From contig JAGTRC010000004.1 of NCBI GenBank assembly GCA_018396725.1, forward strand, positions 1-64,000: a stretch of DNA of 64,000 bases, given 5' to 3'. A program made the position numbers and the translations under genes. Source of the stretch: Candidatus Bathyarchaeota archaeon. Its GTDB lineage: Archaea; Thermoproteota; Bathyarchaeia; 40CM-2-53-6; DTGE01. Positions 7,623 through 15,356 of the stretch are shown piece by piece (position 1 is the stretch's first letter; each line of letters opens with the position of its first letter). The notes beneath the pieces were generated by a model. It was not told the origin of the DNA, did no database searches, and was given only the letters and a program-made list of their open reading frames with translations.

Positions 7623-8180
7623 TTGGATGCATGGTGGCTGGGTTTGACCGGATCCGTCAGCGGGGAGGAAGGGTTATCCGAGAAGGCCTACCGGCTCGGC
7701 GTCGAGTACGAGAAGCGCTATCATAACTGCGCGTTCTCAACCGTGAAGGCCCTCTCCGACGCCTTGAACCTGGGGTGGGACTGGCCGATAGATAAGGTCT
7801 ACGGCCTCGCCGGAGGAGTGGGATTAACCGGGGAGGGGAGCTGCGGAGCCCTAAGCGGAGGCGCCATCATCCTAACCCTACTATGCTCGCCCGAGATGAG
7901 ATATGAATCCATCTCCAGGGAGGAGAGATACAAGGTATATGGGATAGTCTCAGAGCTCGCCAAGAAGTTCCAGATGGAGTACGGTGGATGCACGTGTAGA
8001 AGGGTACAGGAAAAGGTCCTCGGTAGAAGCTTCAACCTGTGGGATCCCGAAGAGCATGAAGGCTTCGTGAAGGCTGGGGGGCATGAAGACGATAAATGTC
8101 CGAGCGTGGTTGGGAACTCCGCTAAATGGGTCGTGGAGATCCTATCAGCCAACAATTACTTCGAGGATAAACGGGGATGA
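7623..8180 (+). CDS. C_GCAxxG_C_C-family redox protein
   Basis: A protein of up to 185 residues. It has the helical NCAFSTVKAL segment (Cys about 38), then GGVGLTGEGSCGALSGGAI (Cys about 74), and later CTCRRVQEKV and a late Cys in DKCPSVVG. This set of spaced cysteines around a CGA-x-x-GG turn defines the C_GCAxxG_C_C family (PF09719), putative redox-active or metal-binding proteins often near electron-transfer genes. No reaction is known. The start is uncertain: TTG 7623 is only about 17 bases from the TATA centre, and TTG 7644 is a plausible alternative. Confidence 0.7.
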   Translation: MDAWWLGLTGSVSGEEGLSEKAYRLGVEYEKRYHNCAFSTVKALSDALNLGWDWPIDKVYGLAGGVGLTGEGSCGALSGGAIILTLLCSPEMRYESISREERYKVYGIVSELAKKFQMEYGGCTCRRVQEKVLGRSFNLWDPEEHEGFVKAGGHEDDKCPSVVGNSAKWVVEILSANNYFEDKRG

Positions 8181-8251
8181 ACAGTTAGGTTACGGCCGAT
8201 CCGATAAGGTGGCACCTCCAACATCTCCCGTCCACGGCCGCGCATTAGGGC

Positions 8252-8581
8252 CTACAGTATCCTTATCCCCTCCCTCTCCACGAGCCTCATCCACCTCGTT
8301 CCCTCGTAGCTGGGCAATTCGCTTTTAGGTATGAGGTGCAGCTCCATCCTCGGAAGTTTTATATTTTTCATTAAGGTCCTATAAACCGTTCCTTCGCTGC
8401 TCTTCTCGTCATCAAATACTATCAGGAGGTCTATGTCGCTCGCCGCAGTGTAAGTTCCCTTCGCATAGGAGCCGAACAATACAACTTTCTCCAGCCCAAG
8501 CTTTTCTCGCAGCTCCGCGGCATATTCCCTTATCTTCGCTGCGACCTCATCCCTGTTAAACTTTGGGAAGAATACTCTCAC
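8252..8581 (-). CDS. MNT nucleotidyltransferase (antitoxin of a third HEPN/MNT module)
   Basis: A 109-residue minimal nucleotidyltransferase. Codons upstream of 8581 belong to the overlapping HEPN gene, so I start at GTG 8581, which overlaps the HEPN end by 26 bases. It has VVLFGSYAKGTYTAASDIDL followed by LIV, with GS and D-x-D intact, and the later RMELHLIPKSEL strand. In sequence it resembles common bacterial/archaeal MNT antitoxins more than the RWYRR-ending proteins at 930 and 4734, so it is a separate lineage of the same system type. Confidence 0.8.
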   Translation of the reverse strand: MRVFFPKFNRDEVAAKIREYAAELREKLGLEKVVLFGSYAKGTYTAASDIDLLIVFDDEKSSEGTVYRTLMKNIKLPRMELHLIPKSELPSYEGTRWMRLVEREGIRIL

Positions 8582-8951
8582 AGAACTTGAATATCCTCTC
8601 GGCGTATCCAATAAGGCGTTCAGCCTCCCTCTTCGTATACCTTCTCCTAGGCGAGGAGGAGGGGTGGGCGTTCGGGTACCTGGTTGGGATGTAGGCTTTG
8701 TCCAGCTCCAAGGCACATTCCAACAGCTCCTCGCCGACCTCTACCCTCTCCCCTAAATTTGAGAGGAGATCATAAACCGAGCGGCCCCACGCCTCCGCGC
8801 CGAGTCTCTGAAAAACCGCTTTCACCGCTTTCTCCGCGGACTGCTGGGCCGAGAAGCAGGCCCATTCGTAGAAGCCCGATCTCAGATCGTTTCTTGCATG
8901 TTCCAGGTCTCCCTCAGCCTGGTCAAGCCAGTCTCGACTTCTCTCAACCAT
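8556..8951 (-). CDS. HEPN domain protein (toxin of a third HEPN/MNT module)
   Basis: A 131-residue HEPN protein: WLDQAEGDLEHARNDLRSG (residues 8-26), FYEWACFSAQQSAEKAVKAV (27-46), then a variable middle and the ALELDKAYIPTRYPNAH segment with the conserved RY-P. This is the classic HEPN-domain arrangement. It is the first gene of a leftward two-gene unit with the MNT gene. A minus-strand AT-rich tract (about 8970-8985, AATTATTAAATAAG) precedes ATG 8951. Confidence 0.85.
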   Translation of the reverse strand: MVERSRDWLDQAEGDLEHARNDLRSGFYEWACFSAQQSAEKAVKAVFQRLGAEAWGRSVYDLLSNLGERVEVGEELLECALELDKAYIPTRYPNAHPSSSPRRRYTKREAERLIGYAERIFKFCESILPKV

Positions 8952-9134
8952 GGATTATACCGATCTATACTAAACGAAATTATTAAATAAGCCTTTCGAA
9001 ACTGGAACCCCTACCATAAACCCGGCCCCAGGCTTTCCTTCAACCCAACGGTCTATAATGGGGTCCTTTCCAGAGGAGAAAGATGGAAATAATAATAAAA
9101 AATGGGGGGAGGTTTGGCCGGTTCTCTTATCCTC

Positions 9135-10781
9135 CTATAGGTCTGGGTTCATCAGCGGAGCGAGCTTGGGGCCGTACCCCTTGTGGTCCGGGGGACCCCA
9201 GGTCCTCAGCTGCTCGATGAGCTTATCTCTCCCGTAGCGCTCGGTGATCTCCTCCCACGCGTCGTGGACCGCCCTCATGCCCTCCTTCGGCGACTCGGCG
9301 CCCGTCAGGACCGCGTTGACGTGCTTCGTTAAAACGTCATCGTACTCCGGCGCCGTAGCCAGGTTTATATCCGGCACGACGTAGTCGAACGCCTCCTTTA
9401 AGACGTCCGTATAGTATTTTCCTCCGTAGGACTTCTGTACGAGGGGATCGTCGAAGTGGCAGACCCTGAAGGGCTCGAGGAACCCCGCTGGATCGCAGAC
9501 CACCTTCGCGCTGACCTCCGGATCAGTGTAGTAGGTGAGCAGGGCGAAGGCCAGCTCCGGATGCTTACTATACTTGTTGACGAATACCATGTGGCTCTCC
9601 CCGATCATTGATGCGTGCCTCACCCTCCCATCCTTTGTTGGGACTCCAGGTGTCGGCACGTTCTTAACCTTCTCCCCCAGCCCCATGGCCTCGCAGTATT
9701 TTTTCAGGGAGGCCCAGGCCATCTCCATCGCCAACTTGCCCTTAGCGAAGAAGTCGTATGCGGTGTCCCATATAGCCGTCATGGCCTCTGGGGGACAGAC
9801 GTTGTCGACCCTCCACTTCAGCTTCTCCATGGCCTCTATCCCCGCCGGCGAATCTATCTGCGGAACCATGTTCTCATCGAAGTAGTCGACGCCCCTCGAG
9901 GCAAGTATCTGCTTATAGTTCCTCCTATTCCAGAATAATGGAACGTACACCCACGTGCCGTATAGGTCGGGTGGACGCGTGAAGAACTCCGCTATATCAT
10001 CGTACTCCTTCCATGTTCTAGGAGGCCTCAGCTCGTATCCATATTTATCATAGAATTTCTTCTGCTCCTTGGGATCCTCGAACAGGTCAGCTCTATAGTG
10101 GAGTGTCCACAGGTCATAGTCGTATACGCAGCCCCAAAGCTTCCCTTTATAGCAGTTTATGCCCCTGTAGAAGGCGGGGGGCGGCGGGCATGGCGGCTCA
10201 TCCTTCCACTGGGGCTGATACCTCTGATAATAATTGGCCGGGGAGGCCTCCGGATCCAGGATTAAGCCCTTCTCCACGAAGTAGCCGAGGTAATGCTGCG
10301 GGCACAGGAGGAACGTATCGTAGGCCCCAGATTTCTCCACGGACTCCGCGGTCATCTTAGGTACTATATCTCCCCAATCAATGGTTACCTCTTTGACCTT
10401 AAGGCCTGTAGCATCGGTGAACTCCTTGAAATATTCAGGCTTAAAGTGCCCCTCGGATCCGGGCGTCCCTGTCATAACCAGCGTTACGCCCTTCGCTTCG
10501 GGGAACGCCTCAAGGTACATCAGAGCCCCGTTAATGGCCCTCTCCTTAGGCGTCTCCCCGGGAGGCGTCGGGAAAGTAGTCTTATAATCATATTTCGGTT
10601 TTGTGGGTGTTGGTGTTGGCGTCGGCTTCGGGGTCGGCGTTGCTGGTACTGTGGGTGTTGGTGTTGGCGTCGGCTTCCTGGTGGCGTAGTATCCTCCGGC
10701 GGCCGCGGCTGCCACTATCACGACGCCTGCTCCAGCGTAGGCGACGTACCTACGCCTAGAAACCTTCTTCTCCTCAGACAT
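9135..10781 (-). CDS. Extracellular solute-binding protein, carbohydrate ABC importer
   Basis: A 548-residue family-1 solute-binding protein. Residues 1-11 are basic and include SRRRY, a weak twin-arginine pattern. Residues 12-34 are one hydrophobic helix that would serve as signal or membrane anchor. Residues 36-65 are a Thr/Pro repeat linker, typical of archaeal surface proteins. The rest is the ligand-binding domain: LVMTGTPGSEGHFKPEYFKE strand, FTRPPDLYGTWVY, GKLAMEMAW, HMVFVNKYSKHPELA. It captures a sugar or similar solute outside the cell for the permeases encoded upstream. It is the last gene of the leftward operon starting at 15217. Confidence 0.9.
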   Translation of the reverse strand: MSEEKKVSRRRYVAYAGAGVVIVAAAAAGGYYATRKPTPTPTPTVPATPTPKPTPTPTPTKPKYDYKTTFPTPPGETPKERAINGALMYLEAFPEAKGVTLVMTGTPGSEGHFKPEYFKEFTDATGLKVKEVTIDWGDIVPKMTAESVEKSGAYDTFLLCPQHYLGYFVEKGLILDPEASPANYYQRYQPQWKDEPPCPPPPAFYRGINCYKGKLWGCVYDYDLWTLHYRADLFEDPKEQKKFYDKYGYELRPPRTWKEYDDIAEFFTRPPDLYGTWVYVPLFWNRRNYKQILASRGVDYFDENMVPQIDSPAGIEAMEKLKWRVDNVCPPEAMTAIWDTAYDFFAKGKLAMEMAWASLKKYCEAMGLGEKVKNVPTPGVPTKDGRVRHASMIGESHMVFVNKYSKHPELAFALLTYYTDPEVSAKVVCDPAGFLEPFRVCHFDDPLVQKSYGGKYYTDVLKEAFDYVVPDINLATAPEYDDVLTKHVNAVLTGAESPKEGMRAVHDAWEEITERYGRDKLIEQLRTWGPPDHKGYGPKLAPLMNPDL

Positions 10782-10943
10782 AGAGACCCTTCCTCCGATA
10801 AGGACTCAATTAAATAATCGGCATTACCCTATATAAGATTTTCCATCAATTTCGTCTCCTACAGGGGATGTTCAAGTCTTAAAAATATGATAGGGGAGAA
10901 GGTTTAAAATATGGCGTTGGGCGCCCCACCTGGCAGCATCCAT

Positions 10944-11183
10944 TTAGACTCCCGCTATTATTAGGAGTATGACCATGAACAATATGCCTGTTGACCATAG
11001 ATGGAATAGAAAAGGATACCGCCACGTAGATAACAGGTATATGCCGTCCCCTACGCCGAACAGGGCTAGAAACCATAGGATCCCCTTGATGACTTTCGGC
11101 ACCTTCTTAGACGTGTAAACCCTTACTATTACGGCTAAACCTATTATGAGTATCCCTATCACTCCGATGACCTCAAGCGTCAA
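10944..11183 (-). CDS. Small three-helix membrane protein in the ABC operon
   Basis: A 79-residue protein starting at TTG 11183 with three hydrophobic segments (about residues 3-23, 33-51, 58-78) separated by short charged loops (TSKKVPKVIK). It sits between the ATPase and the binding-protein genes, 13 bases after the ATPase stop, so it is transcribed with them. I do not recognise a family. It may be an accessory subunit of the importer, inferred from position only. Confidence 0.6.
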   Translation of the reverse strand: MTLEVIGVIGILIIGLAVIVRVYTSKKVPKVIKGILWFLALFGVGDGIYLLSTWRYPFLFHLWSTGILFMVILLIIAGV

Positions 11184-11196
11184 CTTTATACACCGC

Positions 11197-12276
11197 CTAA
11201 ACTAGGATCTTTCCGCTCCTCCTGTCGAATAAATGGATCTTATCTAGGTCGAAGTCCAGCCACACCTCCCTATCCATCTCATATTTCATCCACGGCTCCC
11301 CTATTACATCCAGTATTCCCCCGTCTTCGGTAGCTACCTTGACTAGCGTTTTGGCTCCCAGGGGCTCGTAACTGAAGATCTTAACCTTAAAGGCGTTTTC
11401 CGAGGAGGGTCTATCCGAGAGTTTCAAATCCTCAGGTCTAACACCGAGCAGCATTTCGTTGGATGTTGCCCCAGCCAAATATTCACTATATCTGCCTGCA
11501 TCTATCAGGAACACGCTTGAAGACAGCTTTCCCCCCTCATATGAGCATTCCATGAGGTTCATCGGGGGGCTCCCCATCATCTTGGCCACAATAGTATCCG
11601 CAGGCCTGTTATAGAGCTCCTCAGGAGCCCCTATTTGATGCACTTGGCCCTCATATAGGACCAGGACCCTTTGGGCCATGGACATGGCCTCCGCCTGGTC
11701 ATGGGTTGAGAATATGATCGTTTGGCCTATCTCCCTGGCTAAGCGTTTCAGCTCAACCCTCATGTTTAGCCTGAGCAGCGCATCTATATTGCTCAGAGGC
11801 TCATCTAGCAATATTACCTTAGGCCTTCTCACGATAGCCCTTGCGAGGGCCACCCTCTGCCTCTCCCCGCCGCTGAACGTTCTAGGCTCCCTATCCAGTA
11901 TGTGCTCTATCTTTAATAGCCTCGCAACCCTCAACACGCTCTCCTTAATCTCGTTCTCAGGCCTCCCCCTCACCCTCAAGGGGAAGGCGATGTTCTCGTA
12001 CCCGCTCTTATTCGGAAAAAGCGTCAAGCTTTCGAACTGCATGGATACATCCCTGTGGCGGGGTGGTAGATCGTTCACCCGCTGTCCACCTATGTATATA
12101 TCACCCTCATCCGCCCTTTCTAAACCTGCTATAAGCTTAAGGGTCGTGGTCTTCCCCGCCCCCGGGGGGCCCAATATACAGAAGAACTCCTTATCCCTAA
12201 CTTCGAAGGTGAGGTTATGGAGTACCCTTTTATCTCCAAAACTCTTACTCACATTTTCGAACCTGACGGAGGCCAT
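11197..12276 (-). CDS. ABC transporter ATP-binding protein, MalK/UgpC type
   Basis: A 359-residue ATPase. Walker A GPPGAGKTT (about 36-44), Q-loop in VSMQFESLTLFPNK, signature FSGGERQRVALARAI (about 133), Walker B VILLDEPLSN (about 154), H-loop STHDQAEAMS (about 188), then a C-terminal TOBE/OB regulatory domain (LLGVRPEDLKLSD). This is the MalK layout. All catalytic motifs are intact. It pairs with the ATPase encoded just upstream, 21 bases away. Confidence 0.92.
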   Translation of the reverse strand: MASVRFENVSKSFGDKRVLHNLTFEVRDKEFFCILGPPGAGKTTTLKLIAGLERADEGDIYIGGQRVNDLPPRHRDVSMQFESLTLFPNKSGYENIAFPLRVRGRPENEIKESVLRVARLLKIEHILDREPRTFSGGERQRVALARAIVRRPKVILLDEPLSNIDALLRLNMRVELKRLAREIGQTIIFSTHDQAEAMSMAQRVLVLYEGQVHQIGAPEELYNRPADTIVAKMMGSPPMNLMECSYEGGKLSSSVFLIDAGRYSEYLAGATSNEMLLGVRPEDLKLSDRPSSENAFKVKIFSYEPLGAKTLVKVATEDGGILDVIGEPWMKYEMDREVWLDFDLDKIHLFDRRSGKILV

Positions 12277-12297
12277 GATATCTATCCACCCCGTTTT

Positions 12298-13386
12298 TCA
12301 GATGACGACCTTCTCCGTCTTCCTGTCTATTACATGGACCTTGCGGCTGTCAAATTCTATGTATGCTTTATCCCCCGCCCTTGCGGTGAAGGTCACGGGC
12401 GCGGTTACCCTTACAAGGGTCTCCCCCAGCATCACATCTATGACCGCCTCGCTCCCTAGAGGTTCGTATGCTTCGACGCGGACTTCAAGGGAGTTCCCTG
12501 ACATCCTCTCACGGCCGATCCTTATATCCTCGGGTCTAGCGCCGAGGGTTACCTCGGGTGAGGAGCATCCCTCCTTGATCGCGCCCTTATAAGTTGAAAC
12601 ATCGACCTTCCCAACCCCTAGATCCAGGAACCCCCCATCCTCTTCGATGAAAGTGCACTCTATGAAATTCATTGGAGGGCTACCTATGAAGCCTGCGACG
12701 AACCTGGTTTTAGGATTATTATATATCTCCTCGGGCGTGCCGTATTGGTGGAGTATCCCCAGGTTCATTATGGCTATCTTATCGGAGATCGCTATCGCCT
12801 CCAGTTGATCATGCGTCACGTATATGACTGTCTGCCCGATCTCCCTCTGCAGCCTCTTCAGTTCCGCGCGCATCCTCGCCCTGAGCGCCGCATCCAAGTT
12901 ACTTAAAGGCTCGTCTAAGAGGAGGACCGAGGGGTTCGTCACAAGCGTTCTCGCTAATGCCACGCTCTGCAGCTCGCTCAGGCTCATCCTCCTGGGCATG
13001 GAACCCAAAATACCTTTAATGTTTAATAGCTCCGCTACCTCTAATACCCTCTTCCTAATCTCCTCCCTGGGTAGACCTCTTATCTTAAGCCCGAAAGCGA
13101 TATTGTCGAATGCATTCATGTTTGGAAATATCGCGTAGTCCTGGAACACTAACCCAACCTTCCTCTCCTGCGGCCTCAAATCGTTAACTAGCCTATCATC
13201 GAAGTATATTTCTCCGCTGGTGGGGGTTGTAAGCCCCGCTATCATCCTTAAGGTCGTGGTTTTTCCACAGCCCGACGGACCCAGCAGCGATACTAGAGTC
13301 CCATCATCTATCGTAAGGGTTAGATCATTCACCGCCACCAACGAGTTGAACTCCTTTCTAAGCTTTACCAGTTTTATCTCAGTCAT
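12298..13386 (-). CDS. ABC transporter ATP-binding protein with altered signature motif
   Basis: A 362-residue MalK-type ATPase. Walker A GPSGCGKTT, Q-loop VFQDYAIFPN, Walker B VLLLDEPLSN and H-loop VTHDQLEAIAI are intact, with a C-terminal TOBE domain (LGARPEDIRIG). The signature reads SLSELQSVALART in place of LSGGQxQRVALAR, so both glycines that contact ATP are lost. In a heterodimer with the neighbouring ATPase, one of the two composite sites would then be weak or dead. The gene follows the permease stop by 18 bases. Confidence 0.9.
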   Translation of the reverse strand: MTEIKLVKLRKEFNSLVAVNDLTLTIDDGTLVSLLGPSGCGKTTTLRMIAGLTTPTSGEIYFDDRLVNDLRPQERKVGLVFQDYAIFPNMNAFDNIAFGLKIRGLPREEIRKRVLEVAELLNIKGILGSMPRRMSLSELQSVALARTLVTNPSVLLLDEPLSNLDAALRARMRAELKRLQREIGQTVIYVTHDQLEAIAISDKIAIMNLGILHQYGTPEEIYNNPKTRFVAGFIGSPPMNFIECTFIEEDGGFLDLGVGKVDVSTYKGAIKEGCSSPEVTLGARPEDIRIGRERMSGNSLEVRVEAYEPLGSEAVIDVMLGETLVRVTAPVTFTARAGDKAYIEFDSRKVHVIDRKTEKVVI

Positions 13387-13404
13387 TTATCCGGTTCAGC
13401 CCCC

Positions 13405-14274
13405 TCATCCCTTAATGGCTCCGAAGGTTAGGCCTCGCACTAGGTGCCTCTGAATGATCAGGGAGAAGATTATCAACGGTATGATAGCTATCACCCCGAA
13501 CGCTGATTGTGGCCCATAGAGTTGCCCTGAATATGTGAAGAAGGCCTTTATCTGGACGGGTATCGTGAGGACCTTCTCATGGGTTAACGTCAAAGCCAGG
13601 AGGAACTCGCTCCAGTTCAGTATGAATACGAACAGGGATGTGGCCGCGATCCCGCCCCTTATCAGGGGTAGAGTAACCTTGAAGTGGCTTTCCAGGGTGG
13701 ACATGCCGTCTACCTGAGCTGCCTCCTCCAGATCCCGGGGGACCTCCTCTATGAAGCTGGCTATCATCCAGGTGGAGTAGGGGAGAGTAAAACATGCGTA
13801 AGCTATTATGAGGCCTATATGCGTATCCACCAGCCCTATTATCGAGTATAATATGAGTAACGGTATGGCTGCCACTATTGGAGGAGCCATCCGCGCAGAT
13901 AATAGGAATATTGGAAAGAATTCTCCACCCATGCGGTGGCGTGCTATTCCGAAGGCAGCCAACAATCCTATTATTATCGAGATGGCTGTCCCGCCGACGC
14001 TGCATATGGCGCTGTCTATCACCGACTTAGTAACGTTGGGCACCCTCGCCACAAATCCCCCTCCCAGCGCTCCTCCGGTAAAGATGCTTAGATAGTTCTC
14101 CACCGCCAATCTTTCAGGTATAAATATGGGTGGGTAGGTAACCCATTCCCCGATGGACTTCAACGAGGTCGATAATATCCAGAATAAGGGGAATATTACT
14201 AAGACTAGACCTAGTAGGATTAGGATCCAGCCCGTCAGGGTCTGCTTCTCCATAGCCGTCTCTTCTACGCTCAT
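13405..14274 (-). CDS. ABC transporter permease, MalG/UgpE type
   Basis: A 289-residue inner-membrane permease with about six hydrophobic helices (first at residues 14-36, last near 263-280). The cytoplasmic EAA loop is EEAAQVDGMSTLESHFKVTL followed by PLIRGG (about 190-215), which docks onto the ATPase. It forms the channel with the other permease encoded just upstream (one base apart at 14275). Confidence 0.92.
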   Translation of the reverse strand: MSVEETAMEKQTLTGWILILLGLVLVIFPLFWILSTSLKSIGEWVTYPPIFIPERLAVENYLSIFTGGALGGGFVARVPNVTKSVIDSAICSVGGTAISIIIGLLAAFGIARHRMGGEFFPIFLLSARMAPPIVAAIPLLILYSIIGLVDTHIGLIIAYACFTLPYSTWMIASFIEEVPRDLEEAAQVDGMSTLESHFKVTLPLIRGGIAATSLFVFILNWSEFLLALTLTHEKVLTIPVQIKAFFTYSGQLYGPQSAFGVIAIIPLIIFSLIIQRHLVRGLTFGAIKG

Positions 14275-14275
14275 G

Positions 14276-15217
14276 TCACCTCCTCCTCAGTATAGGCCTA
14301 ACCGCGGGAGAGATTATGAGCAGGATTAATATGAGGAGGAGCATCGCTATGGATGATCCGTAGCCTAGCCTCCCCGTCTGGACACCCACTATGTAGGTGT
14401 AGATCGACAGGGTTTCAGTTGCGAATCCGGGCCCCCCTCCAGTTAGGATGTATGGAGTGTCGAATAGCTTTAACGCCTCCATGAACCGGATCACTAAAGC
14501 TATGATGATGATGTTCTTCAACATTGGGAGCTTTATACGCCTGAAGATCTGCCATTCCGAAGCCCCTAACACTTTGGCTGCCTCTATGGGGCTCTGGGGC
14601 AGCGAGAGCATACCTGCATTTAATATTAAGAACATGAAGGGCGTCCACTGCCAAATGTCCGTGATGATTAAGGCTGCAAACGCCGATCCCGCCCTGGAGA
14701 GCCAGGGATACACGATCTCCCTCCCAAACATTTTTCCGATTACAAAATTGATCGGCCCCGTCGGCTGGAACATCATCCAGAAATTATACGCGACCACGAC
14801 CGGCATGAAGAACATAGGTACCAGGAATATCGCCGTTAAACCTCTCTTACCCTTAAAACTCCTCGAGAACAGCGCCGCTCCGATCAGGCCCAGGGCGAAC
14901 TCCGCTCCCACTGCTATGGCCGCTATCAGGAAGGTTATCCCCACAGAGTACCATAATCTGAAGTCTCTGAATATCCTTGAGAAGCCCAAGCCATAATTGA
15001 AGTGGGCGAACCACCACTCCCCTCGGCCGGGCTCCCAGTCGGAGAAGCTTAAATATATCTCCAGGAGGAAGGGGAATAGCAAGATCAAGAATAGGATCAC
15101 GTATATTGGCCCATGCAACATTAGGAACCTTCCCGGCGCCGTTTCTGAGAACTCTGAAAGCCTCTCACGGAAACTCTTAGCCTGAGCCAAACTATGATTA
15201 CCCCGATCAACCGACAC
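14276..15217 (-). CDS. ABC transporter permease, MalF/UgpA type
   Basis: About 313 residues with six membrane helices and the EAA loop IEAAKVLGASEWQIFRRIKL. The frame is open to TTG 15235, but a minus-strand TATA box at 15241-15248 is centred 27 bases from GTG 15217, the expected distance for a leaderless archaeal start, so I start there. It is the first gene of the importer operon: permease, permease, ATPase, ATPase, small membrane protein, binding protein. Confidence 0.9.
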   Translation of the reverse strand: MSVDRGNHSLAQAKSFRERLSEFSETAPGRFLMLHGPIYVILFLILLFPFLLEIYLSFSDWEPGRGEWWFAHFNYGLGFSRIFRDFRLWYSVGITFLIAAIAVGAEFALGLIGAALFSRSFKGKRGLTAIFLVPMFFMPVVVAYNFWMMFQPTGPINFVIGKMFGREIVYPWLSRAGSAFAALIITDIWQWTPFMFLILNAGMLSLPQSPIEAAKVLGASEWQIFRRIKLPMLKNIIIIALVIRFMEALKLFDTPYILTGGGPGFATETLSIYTYIVGVQTGRLGYGSSIAMLLLILILLIISPAVRPILRRR

Positions 15218-15240
15218 TAACAGGTAAGAATCCAACGCCG

Positions 15241-15248
15241 TATTTAAG
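15241..15248 (-). promoter_or_regulatory. TATA box of the ABC importer operon
   Basis: CTTAAATA on the minus strand, with AT-rich sequence upstream (GATTAAAA). Its centre is 27 bases from the GTG at 15217, which makes a leaderless transcript likely. Confidence 0.55.
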
Positions 15249-15356
15249 TTTTAATCGACCATTATACCGCCCAGCCCACCTAATGGTAATTGCCCATCGG
15301 GCGCGTCGCCCAAGGCGGCAAAGCCTTCAGTTCACCTTCAACGACCTATCCTTCAA

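Noticed and set aside
10293-10817. Plus-strand open frames opposite the binding-protein gene
   Set aside because: They are antisense shadows of the Thr/Pro-rich and coding sequence of the solute-binding protein.
15218-15235. TTG 15235 as start of the first permease
   Set aside because: The TATA box at 15241-15248 would place transcription start downstream of it; GTG 15217 is at leaderless distance.
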